From Acidobacteriota bacterium (lineage in GTDB: Bacteria > Acidobacteriota > Thermoanaerobaculia > Gp7-AA8): a stretch of DNA of 64,000 nucleotides. Positions 32,975 to 42,079 of the stretch are shown in pieces. The notes beneath the pieces were generated by a model. The model searched no databases. It saw only the letters and a program-made list of their open reading frames with translations, and was not told where the DNA came from. Both the position numbers and the translations under genes were made by a program. Position 1 is the stretch's first letter; each line of letters opens with the position of its first letter. The stretch is from assembly GCA_021781455.1 (NCBI GenBank), contig JAJXWV010000007.1:56460-120459 (forward strand), given 5' to 3'.

Positions 32975-34100
32975 ACTCCAGCTCCACTCCTCTCACGATC
33001 ACCCCTTCGATATCGAGCCTGCTGCCAAGGAGCACGAGGTCGGCGTCGAATCCCTTTTCGACGCGTCCCTTGCGCGTGGCCACGCCGGCGATCCGCGCCG
33101 GCACCTCGGTGGCCATCGGCAGGACGACTTCGATCGGCAGCCCCGCCAGCTCGACCATGTTCTTCACCGCCCCGCCCGTGGTCAGGACGCTTCCGGCGAG
33201 CGTTCCGTCAGGCAATCGCGCCGCCCCGCCGGCCACGGTCACGTCGTATCCGTAGAGCTTGTAGTCGCCGTCGGGCATTCCGCAGGCGCGCATGGCGTCC
33301 GTGACCAGCGCGATGCGATGCGGCTTTGCCAGCGCTGCGATCCTCAGCACGACCGGATGCACGTGGATGCCGTCGGCGATGAGCTCCGCGGTGGCATCGA
33401 CCGATTCGAGTGCTGCGCCGACCACTCCGGGCTGCCGGTGGTCGAGCGGCGTCATGGCGTTGAACAGATGCGTGAAGTGCGATGCCCCCCACTCCAGGGC
33501 CGCCACCGCTTGAGCGTAATCGGCGGCCGTGTGACCAATCGAGAACGTGATCCGTCCCCGGAAGTACTCGATGAGCTCCTGGGCGCCGGCGATTTCCGGA
33601 GCGATCGTCATCAGCCAGGAGAGGTCAGGGGCGATGGGAAGAAGCCCGTTGATCTCGTGAATGGCGGGCAGCCGGATGGAGGCGCGATCCTGGGCTCCCG
33701 AGCGTTTCGGGCTGATGTAAGGCCCTTCCAGATGAACGGCGAGAATCTCGGCACCGCGCACGGCGGACGAGCGGGCGATGGCGGCTACGGCGCGGCGCAG
33801 ATCCTGCGCTGACGCCGACAGCGTGGTGGCCGCGAGCGCAGTCGTGCCGTTACGAGCGTGGAACTCGAGAATGCGGCTGTTGCCCTTCTCGTCGGCGTCC
33901 ATGAAGTCGGCGCCGTTGCCGCCGTGCACGTGCACGTCGACGAAGCCGGGCGCGATCACGCCGTCGGTTCGCCGCGCGTCGTCCGGCGCCTTGGCCGTCT
34001 GTTCCACGGCAGCGATGACGCCGTCGCGAATGGTGACGAGGACGTCGTTCCGGATGGACCCGCCGGTGAAGGCGCGGCCGAATAGGCGGCGCGTGGTCAT
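32973..34100 (-). CDS. nagA: N-acetylglucosamine-6-phosphate deacetylase
   Basis: The protein has 375 residues and an amidohydrolase-fold barrel. Metal and substrate motifs are FVDVHVHGGNGADFMD, HLEGPYISPKRSGAQD, ISIGHTAADYAQA-type (read here as FSIGHTAADYAQ), HLFNAMTPLDHRQPG and LVTDAMRACG. It removes the acetyl group from GlcNAc-6-phosphate, feeding nagB. The ATG overlaps the anmK stop by 4 nt. It belongs to the peptidoglycan-recycling operon. Confidence 0.96.
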   Translation of the reverse strand: MTTRRLFGRAFTGGSIRNDVLVTIRDGVIAAVEQTAKAPDDARRTDGVIAPGFVDVHVHGGNGADFMDADEKGNSRILEFHARNGTTALAATTLSASAQDLRRAVAAIARSSAVRGAEILAVHLEGPYISPKRSGAQDRASIRLPAIHEINGLLPIAPDLSWLMTIAPEIAGAQELIEYFRGRITFSIGHTAADYAQAVAALEWGASHFTHLFNAMTPLDHRQPGVVGAALESVDATAELIADGIHVHPVVLRIAALAKPHRIALVTDAMRACGMPDGDYKLYGYDVTVAGGAARLPDGTLAGSVLTTGGAVKNMVELAGLPIEVVLPMATEVPARIAGVATRKGRVEKGFDADLVLLGSRLDIEGVIVRGVELE

Positions 34101-35299
34101 AACAGGATCTTGCCGAGGACCGTCGGTTGTCCGCCGGTCAGCGAGGGGGCGTTCGTGGCCATTCCGGCGATGGAATCATTCGCGATCAGTGCCAGGGCCA
34201 TGGCCTCTTTTTCCTTGAGGAACTCGTAGACGCGCACTTCGCTGCCGGGCAGCCGCTCGCGGAGCATGCGGAGCAGGGTCGGATTCCTCGCTCCGCCGCC
34301 GGCCGCAATGACCTCGTCGATCGGCTCGCGGATGAACTCGCGATAGGAGTGGGCGATGCTCTCGGCGGTGAAGGCCGTGGCCGTGGCGATGAGGTCATCG
34401 CTGGAGACTTCGGTGAACTTCTCGGCCATGCGCCGGGCAAACTGGCGGCCGAAGCGCTCGCGGCCGGTGGTCTTGGGCGGTTTGAGCTGGAAGTAGGGAT
34501 CGGACATGCACCACTTCAGCACGTCTTCACGAACCTGACCGCGCGCGGAGCGCTCGCCCTCGCGGTCGAACGTCTCTTCCTGGCCGCTGAAGATGTAGGT
34601 GAGCGAGTCGGCGATGATGTTTCCAGGTCCGGTGTCGAAGGCCACGATGTCGCCGATGTCGGCGCTGGGCGGAACGTAGGTGACGGTGGCGATTCCGCCG
34701 ATGTTCTGCATGGCGCGGGCTTTTTTCGGGTCGCGCAACTGGGACCAGTCGAAATAGGCGACCAGAGGAGCACCGTGGCCGCCGGCGGCGACGTCGCGCA
34801 CGCGGAGGTCGCCGACGGTGAGGATGCCGGTGCGCTCGGCGATGACGGCCGACTGGCCGATGGTCAGGGTGGAACGAGTCGAGACCGGGCGCCCGATCCA
34901 CGGAACATTGGCGGTGGACGGCTCCGCGGTTGGGCGGGGGCGGTGCCAGATCGTCTGTCCGGCGGCGGCGACGAGGTCGATGTCGGCGGGGCGCAGGCCG
35001 GCCTCATCGATGATGCGCGCGGCGGCCGCGGCGAAGAGCTCGCCGACGATGAAATCGAGGTGGCAGATCTCGTCGATGCGCGCCTTGTTGCGGTCGAAGA
35101 GCGTGTTGATGCGCCTGCGGATGTCGTCGGGGAACGGGTAGCTCTCGAAGCGGACCTTCTCGATCGCGGCGCCCGGCGCGTGACCGCTGATCCGGACGAT
35201 CACCGCGTCGATGGCGTCCACCGACGTGCCGGAGCTGAGGCCGACGATGACCCGCTGCTCCTTGCGGGCGACCTCGATCAGCCGCTCGATACGGTTCAC
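34097..35299 (-). CDS. anmK: Anhydro-N-acetylmuramic acid kinase
   Basis: The protein has 400 residues. The ATPase-fold phosphate loop is VGLSSGTSVDAIDAVIV. IGQSAVIAERTGILTVGDLR and the catalytic region FDTGPGNIIADSL are diagnostic. It opens and phosphorylates anhydroMurNAc to MurNAc-6-phosphate, the substrate of MurQ. The 4-nt overlaps on both sides (murQ upstream, nagA downstream) make this a tightly coupled operon. Confidence 0.96.
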   Translation of the reverse strand: MNRIERLIEVARKEQRVIVGLSSGTSVDAIDAVIVRISGHAPGAAIEKVRFESYPFPDDIRRRINTLFDRNKARIDEICHLDFIVGELFAAAAARIIDEAGLRPADIDLVAAAGQTIWHRPRPTAEPSTANVPWIGRPVSTRSTLTIGQSAVIAERTGILTVGDLRVRDVAAGGHGAPLVAYFDWSQLRDPKKARAMQNIGGIATVTYVPPSADIGDIVAFDTGPGNIIADSLTYIFSGQEETFDREGERSARGQVREDVLKWCMSDPYFQLKPPKTTGRERFGRQFARRMAEKFTEVSSDDLIATATAFTAESIAHSYREFIREPIDEVIAAGGGARNPTLLRMLRERLPGSEVRVYEFLKEKEAMALALIANDSIAGMATNAPSLTGGQPTVLGKILL

Positions 35300-36162
35300 G
35301 GTTCGAGTACCTCGCGCAAAGTGCGCTCGCTGAGGAGCCGGCGGGCTTCGTTGAAGCCGACCTTCCGCCGGGCGATCACGGCCGCGATCTTGACGCTGCC
35401 GTGCGACTCGCGCATGGCCTGCACGGCCACGGGGCGCGGCACGCCCGCCGCGAGCTCGACCATTCGAACGGCGCGGCTGCGCAGCTTTTCGTTCGTGGCC
35501 GGCATCTCGATCATCAGGTTCGAGTAGACCCGGCCGGTGCGGATCATGACCCCGGTGGAGATGGCGTTGAGGATCAGCTTCTGCGCCGTGCCGCTCTTCA
35601 TGCGCGTCGAGCCCATGATCACCTCCGGACCGGTCTCGGCGACGACGGCGATGTCCGCCTCGGCGGCGAGCGGGGTGTTCGGTGTGGACGTCACGGCGAT
35701 GGTCAGGGCTCCGAGCATGTTGGCGCGGCGTACCGCGGCCACGGTGAATGGTGTCGTACCGGAAGCGGCGATGCCGATCACGGCGTCGTCGGGCTTGACC
35801 TCGTCGTTCACCGCCTCGATCGCAGCCTCCTCGTCATCCTCGGCACCCTCCACGGCCTCGAAATAGGCGCGCTGCCCCCCGGCGATGATGACCCGGACCA
35901 GATCGGGGCCGACGCCGTAAGTCGGTGGAAGCTCGGAGGCGTCGAGCATGGCGATGCGGCCGCTGGTGCCGGCACCGACGTAGAAGAGCCGGCCCCCATG
36001 CGAGAGGCGCTCCGCGATCTGATCGATGGCGTGGGCGATGCGCTCGGCTTGGGCGGCCACGGCCTGCGCGACCCGGGCGTCCTGTTCCTGGATGATGCGA
36101 ACGATGTCGATCGTCGGCCGTCGGTCGATGTCGAGGCTGGCGTCCAGCCGGTCCTGCGTCAT
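35296..36162 (-). CDS. murQ: N-acetylmuramic acid 6-phosphate etherase
   Basis: The protein has 288 residues from ATG 36162. The SIS domain starts RLFYVGAGTSGRIAMLDASE. GPEVIMGSTRMKSGTAQK carries the conserved catalytic block, and the helical C-terminus RRKVGFNEARRLLSER is typical. It cleaves the lactyl ether of MurNAc-6-phosphate to GlcNAc-6-phosphate and lactate. The longer upstream ORF has no family similarity. As first gene of the cluster it feeds NagA then NagB. Confidence 0.96.
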   Translation of the reverse strand: MTQDRLDASLDIDRRPTIDIVRIIQEQDARVAQAVAAQAERIAHAIDQIAERLSHGGRLFYVGAGTSGRIAMLDASELPPTYGVGPDLVRVIIAGGQRAYFEAVEGAEDDEEAAIEAVNDEVKPDDAVIGIAASGTTPFTVAAVRRANMLGALTIAVTSTPNTPLAAEADIAVVAETGPEVIMGSTRMKSGTAQKLILNAISTGVMIRTGRVYSNLMIEMPATNEKLRSRAVRMVELAAGVPRPVAVQAMRESHGSVKIAAVIARRKVGFNEARRLLSERTLREVLEP

Positions 36163-36242
36163 CAGCGGAACGATATCATCCTCGTGTACGGCGCAGCGCG
36201 GCTGCTGCCCCCTGCACGATCGCACGAAAGAGAAGGACCAAC

Positions 36243-36752
36243 GTGGGCTTGTTCGACCGGCTTCGCGACAGCTTCGAATCGTGGGGCAAGCGGCGTGAGG
36301 AGCGCGAGCGCGAGTTTTTCGACGCGAACACGGGCTGGGCGCGTCCCGCACAGCCTGTGCCCGCGAAGAGCGTGGCACCGCGTGTGGCGATCGATCGTGA
36401 AGGACTGCAGGCGGCCTTTCTCGACCAGTCGGGGCGGATCGCCTACTACCTCGATCTCGAAACCGGCGAAGTCGTCGACCATCGCGAATCGAGCGCGCTC
36501 CCGGCGCCGCGATACAGGCGCATTCCGGCGCGCGCCAGCGGTGCGGACGCGGCGGACCGCCGCGCCTTCGTCGATTCGCTCGAGCCGTCGCCACGGCGCG
36601 ACCGTCTGGCTGCGGCGAGGGATCCCGTGGAATTCCGGCGCGGGCTTTCCGAGGATCGCAACGAGGAGCGCGCCTGGTACATCTTCCGGAACGACCGCGC
36701 CACGGCAGCGGTGGAGAAGTGGCTGAAGGGCGAATTGAAAATTGAAGATTGA
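36243..36752 (+). CDS. Hypothetical protein, UPF0158-like
   Basis: The protein has 169 residues from GTG 36243, with AGAAGGACC upstream. IAYYLDLETGEVVDH followed by a RRAFVDSLEPSPRRDRLAAA region and a final W..FRNDRATAAVEKWL resembles the UPF0158 family, whose role is unknown. The last residues LKIED and the TGA are encoded by the GAAGATT repeat that follows. It is soluble, with a charged N-terminal helix. Confidence 0.55.
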   Translation: MGLFDRLRDSFESWGKRREEREREFFDANTGWARPAQPVPAKSVAPRVAIDREGLQAAFLDQSGRIAYYLDLETGEVVDHRESSALPAPRYRRIPARASGADAADRRAFVDSLEPSPRRDRLAAARDPVEFRRGLSEDRNEERAWYIFRNDRATAAVEKWLKGELKIED

Positions 36753-36838
36753 AGATTGAAAGGACGAAGAGACAGGCTAAGAGCCTTTGTGCTCCAATCC
36801 TTTTTCAATTTTCAATTTTCAATTTTCAATTTTCAATT
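36728..36838. repeat. GAAGATT/CAATTTT heptamer hairpin, AT-rich
   Basis: The left arm is three GAAAATT/GAAGATT units. The right arm is five CAATTTT/CAATTCT units. It lies between convergent genes and supplies stop codons to both: TGA in GAAGATTGA for the UPF0158-like gene and TGA (reverse of TCAATT) for the phosphatase gene. The composition contrasts sharply with the surrounding GC-rich DNA. Confidence 0.9.
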
Positions 36839-38518
36839 CTTCCTGCGCCCGATCAGCGTCTCGTCGCCGAAGGCTTGTGCGGCCGTCCGGCTGACGACGA
36901 CGACGGTCACGTCGTCGCCTAACGCGTCGACGTCGCCGGCGTGGGCGATGACCGCTGCGTCGATGACCGTCGCCAGGACGTCCGCGCTCGCTCCGTGCAG
37001 GGGGGCGACGTTCTCGGCAAGATCACTCGTGCTGAGCACGCGGCCTTCGGCATCCTCGGCTTCACTGACGCCGTCGGTGAAAAGGATCAGGGAATCGCCG
37101 GGATCGAGCTGGATGCGGCGATTGGCGTATTCGGCGAGCGTGATGACACCGAGGAGCGGATCGGTCTCGCCGAGCTCCCCGACGGAATCGCGGCGCACCA
37201 GCAGCGGCGGCGTGTGGCCGGCGTTCACGTATTCGATCACGCCGGTGTGCGTGTCGAGCCGGCCCAGGAACAGCGTCACGAACTTCGACTGCGGGAGGTT
37301 TTCCTTCAGCGCCACATTGAGGTCCGACACGAGCGTCGCGGGATCGGGATCGCTCTTGCAGAAAATGCGGAAGGAGGCCTGCAGTCCGGCCATCATCAGC
37401 CCGGCGGTGACCCCCTTGCCGCTCACGTCGCCGATCACGAAATAGATCCGGCCGTCGGGCCGCACCGCGAAATCGTAGTAGTCGCCGCTGACGCTGCGGC
37501 AGGCGCGATTCGTTCCGGCGAAGGTGTAGCCGTCGATTCCCGTCGGTGCCGCCGGCAGGAGACGCCGCTGGATCGCCGATGCCGTCTTGAGCTCTTCGTC
37601 GATGAGCCGCTTCTCGATCGCTTCTTCCCGCAGGCGTGTCTGTTCGAGCTTGATGGCCGCGAAGCTGGCGATCTGCGCCACGAGCCGGACGTCATCCTCC
37701 GAGAGCTGCCTCTGGTTGAAGAGGAAGTCGACATACAACACGCCGGCGATCGAGCCGGCGATGATCATCGGCGCGCAGATGATGGAGTGGATGCCCTGGG
37801 AGATGATCGACTGAGCGCGGCTGAGCTTCTCGTCGATGCCGACGTCCATGTACGCCAGCGCCTTCTTCTCCTGCACCAGGTCGTTGAGCAGGGTCTGGCT
37901 GATGGTCAGCTCCGAGGAGTCCCTGGCATCGCGCCGGCGAACCTCGACGTTGATGAAGGACTGGCCGTCGGACGCCAGCAGGCCGATGGCCGCGCGCGAC
38001 GGCTGCAGGTGCTGCATGACCCGCTCGGTGATGAAGCCGAACAGCTCGCTCATGGGGCGGTCTTCGATGAGCTCGCGCGCCAGCAGCGTCAGGGTCTGCA
38101 GGCGCGCCACGTCGCCGGTGTCGAGCTTGGTCCTGTCGATGTCGAGCAGGGGGATGGCGATGGTGGCGCTGGCCGTGGTCTTCGAGACGGAGATGCGGTC
38201 GGTGCTGCTCTCGGCGCAGATGAAGACGATCTCGGTGTCGCCGAGGCGGATGCGATCGCCGCTCTTGAGCAGCGAATCGTGCTCCAGGCGCGTGCCGTTG
38301 AGATACGTGCCGTTGGCGCTACCGAGGTCCTTGACCACCCAGGCGCCGTCGGTGGCGACGATCTCCGCGTGGCGTCGGGAGAGGTAGCGGTCCTTGATGG
38401 GGATCGTGCATTCCGACGCGCGGCCGATCGACACGGCGCTCACATCGAGCGCCTGCCGGAACGGTGAAAAAAGCGGCGAATAGACGGTGACTTCCGCGCG
38501 CGGAGGGTGGGGCTGCAT
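36833..38518 (-). CDS. FHA-GAF-PP2C (SpoIIE-like) phosphatase
   Basis: The protein has 561 residues from MQPHPPRAEV. An FHA domain (about 10-100) shows SIGRASECTIPIKDRYLSRRH and LGSANGTYLNGTRL. A GAF-like domain spans about 125-300. The SpoIIE/PP2C catalytic domain (about 325-555) shows SGDYYDFAVRPDGRIYFVIG, GDVSGKGVTAGLMMA, YVNAGHTPPLL and LILFTDGVSEAED, the metal-binding aspartates. It would read phosphothreonine signals via FHA and dephosphorylate a partner such as an anti-sigma antagonist. No such partner is adjacent. The stop is in the CAATTTT repeat. Confidence 0.92.
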   Translation of the reverse strand: MQPHPPRAEVTVYSPLFSPFRQALDVSAVSIGRASECTIPIKDRYLSRRHAEIVATDGAWVVKDLGSANGTYLNGTRLEHDSLLKSGDRIRLGDTEIVFICAESSTDRISVSKTTASATIAIPLLDIDRTKLDTGDVARLQTLTLLARELIEDRPMSELFGFITERVMQHLQPSRAAIGLLASDGQSFINVEVRRRDARDSSELTISQTLLNDLVQEKKALAYMDVGIDEKLSRAQSIISQGIHSIICAPMIIAGSIAGVLYVDFLFNQRQLSEDDVRLVAQIASFAAIKLEQTRLREEAIEKRLIDEELKTASAIQRRLLPAAPTGIDGYTFAGTNRACRSVSGDYYDFAVRPDGRIYFVIGDVSGKGVTAGLMMAGLQASFRIFCKSDPDPATLVSDLNVALKENLPQSKFVTLFLGRLDTHTGVIEYVNAGHTPPLLVRRDSVGELGETDPLLGVITLAEYANRRIQLDPGDSLILFTDGVSEAEDAEGRVLSTSDLAENVAPLHGASADVLATVIDAAVIAHAGDVDALGDDVTVVVVSRTAAQAFGDETLIGRRKN

Positions 38519-38573
38519 TGGACGATTGCTCCCGGGGAGCGCGGCCATTCTAACATCGTGCTACGGTGCGATC

Positions 38574-39200
38574 GTGACCTCCGCCGAGGAGTACTTCACC
38601 GAGATCGAGGGGCATTTTGCCGCTCGCCGCGGCACCCCGTTCGTGCTCTCCGCGAAGGACTGGCTGCTGATGAAGAAGTGGCGCGAGGAAGGCATCCCGC
38701 TACCGGTCGTGATCGAAGCAATCGATACCGTGTTCGAGAAGAACGAGTCGAGCGGGCGGAAGAAAGTCATCTCCAGCCTCAGCTACTGCCGTCATGCGGT
38801 GAAGGAGCTGTGGGAGGAGCGGCGCGAGCTGCAGGTCGGAGGTGACGATGTGCTGCCGGAGGAGGCGCCGGCGGCTGCGCTCGAGGCGCTGGCTGTCCGG
38901 CTGGAGTCGGCCTCCAGCGACCCGGCTCGTGCATTCGCGCAGCGCGTTCGCGAGCTCGTGGCGGAGAAGAGCATCCCGCGGATCGAGGAGAAGCTCATCG
39001 AGCTCGAGCACGCCATGATCGAGAGCGTCATTGCCTCGCTGCCCCCGGACGAGGCCACTGCCCTTCGGAACCACGTGGCCCGATCGATCGGCGAGTCGTC
39101 GAAGCTGGACGAGAAGACCCGTGCCCGCACCGAAGAGGCAAATCTGCGGCGGCTGGTGCGGGAGAGGTTCGTCCTCCCGCGGCTGACGCTGTTCCGGTGA
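38574..39200 (+). CDS. Conserved-looking hypothetical protein
   Basis: The protein has 208 residues from GTG 38574 (MTSAEEYFTEIEGHFAARRG). It is mostly helical and soluble. LSAKDWLLMKKWREEGIPLP reads like a helical DNA- or protein-binding segment. SSLSYCRHAVKELWEERREL follows, and then a long charged helix. No recognised family. It is divergent from the FHA phosphatase gene with 55 bp between starts. Confidence 0.6.
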   Translation: MTSAEEYFTEIEGHFAARRGTPFVLSAKDWLLMKKWREEGIPLPVVIEAIDTVFEKNESSGRKKVISSLSYCRHAVKELWEERRELQVGGDDVLPEEAPAAALEALAVRLESASSDPARAFAQRVRELVAEKSIPRIEEKLIELEHAMIESVIASLPPDEATALRNHVARSIGESSKLDEKTRARTEEANLRRLVRERFVLPRLTLFR

Positions 39201-39215
39201 ATGGGTCCGCCCCCG

Positions 39216-39470
39216 TCACTCTGACTCTGACCCGGCGAAGTCGCGCCACGCGTCACTCTGAGCCGGCGGAGCCGCGGAGGAGGGCGGTTGGGTGGAGCGG
39301 CGAAGCGCGGCGAAGAGTCTCCAGATTGCACGATCGCGGTGAGCCTGCTGGCACCCGCGAACTGCTTCCGCCTAACAATCGTCCCGGTAAGAGACTCTTC
39401 GCCGCGCTCCACCGCTCCCGCCCATCCGCCACCCCCGCGGTTGCGCCGGCTCAGAGTGACGGGGACTGCG
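39216..39470. repeat. Long palindrome, copy 4 with expanded loop
   Basis: The outer ends GTCACTCTGACTCTGACCC and GTCACTCTGAGCCGGCGGAG lead into GGAGCGGCGAAGCGCGGCGAAGAGTCTC. The loop is about 75 nt longer than in other copies and includes GCCTAACAATCGTCCCGG. The right arm ends GGCTCAGAGTGACGGGG. The rest of this 323-bp gap holds no gene. Confidence 0.85.
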
Positions 39471-39523
39471 GCTCGGGATGGCGGGGGCGCGGTTCCGCCG
39501 GCGGATGACGGTGGTAAGCGTCG

Positions 39524-40816
39524 CTATCTCGACAGCACGTTCTCGATCTGATCGATCGCAGCCGAGGCGACGTGGCCGCTGATCGGAGAATCCGGCGGCA
39601 GAGTCAGGCTGGGATCGTTGATTCCGCACGACGCCAGGATCGCCGGCGCACGCTGAGGCTCCAGCAGAGGCGGCACGTTGCGCGCGCACGCCGCTCCCCG
39701 AAGCAGCAGGACTCGCGCGGCCAGTCGTGTAAAGGCTGCGGGCGTGAGGACCGTGTTCGGTCCCACGCGGCGCGTGACCGGGTCGACGTTGAGAATACCG
39801 AGAGCCATGGCCCGGATGAGCTCGTCCCGTCCCGGCACTTCGCCGATGTCGATGGCGATGGGCGGCGTGCCGAGGTTCTGGGCAAACCGGACGGGAACGA
39901 CTTTCCAGTAAAGAAGCACCGCGAAATCGGAGCGCGTGATGGCTTCGCTCTCCAGGGCCCGCTGGTACTGAGTCGGCATGTTCGCGGCGTTCCACTCTTC
40001 CTTGATTTCCTCGAGCCTCTTTGCGAACTGCGGGTTGTTGTCGCGACGGGCGATCCGCTCGTAACGGACGATGGCCTGCTCGTATTGGCCGCGGCCGACT
40101 TCGATTTCCGCCAGGGCCTGCTGAACGTCGCTGCTGTCGGGGTCCGACTGTGTCAGCGGCGCGAGCTCGCGCTGCGCGTCGTTCCAGTTCTTCTCGGCGA
40201 TGAGGCGCTGAACGAGAAGCACGCGGGCGTTGCGCGCGTTCGGGTCGATCTTCAGCGCCTCGCGCAGGAGGCGAGTCGACTCCGGGCCAGCGGTGGCGGC
40301 CGAGGCCACGAGCTCGTCGAAGAGGTTGCGGCGCACGGCGGTGAGGCGCTCCTTCGCCACGTCGGGGACTCCCGGCCGTGCGACGATCGCGGAGTAGAGA
40401 TCGTTGGCGCGGCGGAGCTGGTGCTCGCGGACGGCGATCTCGGCCTGGTAGATCATCGCGGCGGTGTAGTCAGGCGTCTTGGCGAGCGCCTGCTCGACGG
40501 TCTCGCGGGCCTGCTCGAGATTGCCCTGCCGGATCTCGATGGCCGCTTCGCCCAGGGCAGCCGGCGCGTAGTTAGGGTTCTTCGCGCGAAGCTCGGCGAG
40601 CTGGGAGCTGGCAGTCACGAGGTCGCCGAGGAGGACCGAGTTCCAGGCTCTGGCAAAACGGCGGTCGAGGTTGTCGGGTGCCTGCGGATAGCCAATGCGC
40701 GGATCGACCAGGAAGCGGTCCTCGCCCTGAGGTCGCGGAGCTGGCGGGGCGATGGTCGTGCAGCTGCTGGCGATGGCCAGAACGGCAATCGCGAAGAGAA
40801 AATGGCGGTTGATCAA
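39524..40816 (-). CDS. TPR-repeat lipoprotein
   Basis: The protein has 430 residues from the TTG at 40816, which overlaps the miaA stop (TTGA) and has GAGGGAC upstream. The signal sequence FLFAIAVLAIASSC ends in a lipobox-like LAIASSC, suggesting lipid attachment. Residues about 60-270 contain TPR-like helices (LGDLVTASSQLAELRAKNPNYAPAALGEA, RQGNLEQARETVEQALAKTPDY, RGQYEQAIVRYERIARR). The C-terminal third contains VGPNTVLTPAAFTRLAARVL, an SLH-like or helical segment. It is a likely periplasmic scaffold of unknown partners, coupled to miaA. Confidence 0.8.
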   Translation of the reverse strand: MINRHFLFAIAVLAIASSCTTIAPPAPRPQGEDRFLVDPRIGYPQAPDNLDRRFARAWNSVLLGDLVTASSQLAELRAKNPNYAPAALGEAAIEIRQGNLEQARETVEQALAKTPDYTAAMIYQAEIAVREHQLRRANDLYSAIVARPGVPDVAKERLTAVRRNLFDELVASAATAGPESTRLLREALKIDPNARNARVLLVQRLIAEKNWNDAQRELAPLTQSDPDSSDVQQALAEIEVGRGQYEQAIVRYERIARRDNNPQFAKRLEEIKEEWNAANMPTQYQRALESEAITRSDFAVLLYWKVVPVRFAQNLGTPPIAIDIGEVPGRDELIRAMALGILNVDPVTRRVGPNTVLTPAAFTRLAARVLLLRGAACARNVPPLLEPQRAPAILASCGINDPSLTLPPDSPISGHVASAAIDQIENVLSR

Positions 40817-41733
40817 GTCTGTCCCTCGACGAGCCGCAGGGCGGCCCGGAATGTCTTCTCGTTGTCGCTGGCGTCGATCCACTGCACGTTGAGCTCGGAG
40901 CGCAGCCAGGTCATCTGCCGTTTGGCGTAGGCGCGCGTGCGGCGCCGCGTCTCGGCGATCGCCTGTTCTTCGGTGATCTCTCCGGCGACGACGGAAGCGG
41001 CCTCGCGATATCCGATGGTCCCGAACGGACGCGCAGTACGCGAATATCGCGCCAACAGCGATGCCGTTTCCGCGACCAGACCCGTGCCGTACATGCGGTT
41101 CACGCGCTCGTCGAGCGCCTCGACGAGGCGGGCTCGATCGAGTGAAAGGGCGATCTTCATCGACGGAATCTCTTCCTTGGCATGTTCGGGGCGGCCCCAG
41201 CTCGAGATCGGGCGGCCGCTGGTCAGCCAGACCTCCAGGGCGCGTTCGACGCGGTGGCGGTCCGGCGGGGCGATCTTTCTACCACTTTGCGGGTCGATTT
41301 TCGACAGCCATCGATGCAGTTTCATCTGACCGCGCCCGGTCGAGGCGATGGCGCGCAGGCGCCGGCGGACGGCTTCATTGCGAGGCGGCATCTCCGGCAG
41401 CCCGCTGAGGAGCGCCCGGAGGTAGAAGAACGTGCCGCCGACCAGGATGGGAAAGCGTCCGCGCGTCAGAACGGCCTCGCAGGTGCGGCGCGCCAGACGC
41501 GCGTAATCCGCGGCGTTGAACTCCTGGTCCGCCTCCAGGATGTCGAACAGGTGGTGCGGGACGGCGGCGCGGGAGGCGGCGGAAGGCTTCGCACTGCCGA
41601 TGTCGAAGCCGCGATAGACCTGGACCGAATCGTAGTTGACGATCTCGCCGCCGATGGATTGGGCCAGGCGCAGAGCGAGGTCGGATTTGCCGACACCCGT
41701 CGGGCCGGCGATGACGATGATCTGGCGGGTCAA
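40813..41733 (-). CDS. miaA: tRNA dimethylallyltransferase
   Basis: The protein has 306 residues from the TTG at 41733, which overlaps the upstream stop (TTGA). The P-loop is VIAGPTGVGKSDLALRLA. NYDSVQVYRGFDIGSAKP, VPHHLFDI, LVGGTFFYLRALL and GTIGYREA are all diagnostic. It adds the dimethylallyl group to A37 of tRNAs that read UNN codons. Translational coupling on both sides links it to a zinc-ribbon membrane protein and the TPR lipoprotein. Confidence 0.96.
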   Translation of the reverse strand: MTRQIIVIAGPTGVGKSDLALRLAQSIGGEIVNYDSVQVYRGFDIGSAKPSAASRAAVPHHLFDILEADQEFNAADYARLARRTCEAVLTRGRFPILVGGTFFYLRALLSGLPEMPPRNEAVRRRLRAIASTGRGQMKLHRWLSKIDPQSGRKIAPPDRHRVERALEVWLTSGRPISSWGRPEHAKEEIPSMKIALSLDRARLVEALDERVNRMYGTGLVAETASLLARYSRTARPFGTIGYREAASVVAGEITEEQAIAETRRRTRAYAKRQMTWLRSELNVQWIDASDNEKTFRAALRLVEGQT

Positions 41734-42056
41734 CGTCGGAGCTTCGTCATGTGCGTCCGCTCGTCCTCGTCGTGGAGCACGGCGCGGAGGTGCGCGCGGC
41801 AATAGATCGCTCCCGGCGGAATGGCGGTCCGGCAGACGGCGCAGCGGTTCTTGACCACCTTCTTCGCTCCCTTTTCCAGCACTCGCAGGACGACGCCGGC
41901 TGCCAACAGCAACCCGCCCAGGAACAGCGCGTTCTGCAGCATGTTCATCGGGACGTACTCGACGAGAGGCGACTCGACGAATGTTTCGTGGACGACGTAG
42001 AGGGAAAGGACGACGACCAGAAGCCAGAGGCCGAGACGCAAAAGCGTGGATGCCAT
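41730..42056 (-). CDS. Membrane protein with C-terminal zinc ribbon
   Basis: The protein has 108 residues. Two hydrophobic segments (LLRLGLWLLVVVLSLYVV and LQNALFLGGLLLAAGVVLRVL) precede a CxxC...C ribbon CAVCRTAIPPGAIYCRAHL. The end TKLRR-stop overlaps the TTG of miaA. No function is known. The start at ATG 42056 is chosen because earlier codons lie toward comEC and are not hydrophobic. Confidence 0.7.
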   Translation of the reverse strand: MASTLLRLGLWLLVVVLSLYVVHETFVESPLVEYVPMNMLQNALFLGGLLLAAGVVLRVLEKGAKKVVKNRCAVCRTAIPPGAIYCRAHLRAVLHDEDERTHMTKLRR

Positions 42057-42079
42057 TGGGTCCGACAACTCTAAGCGCG

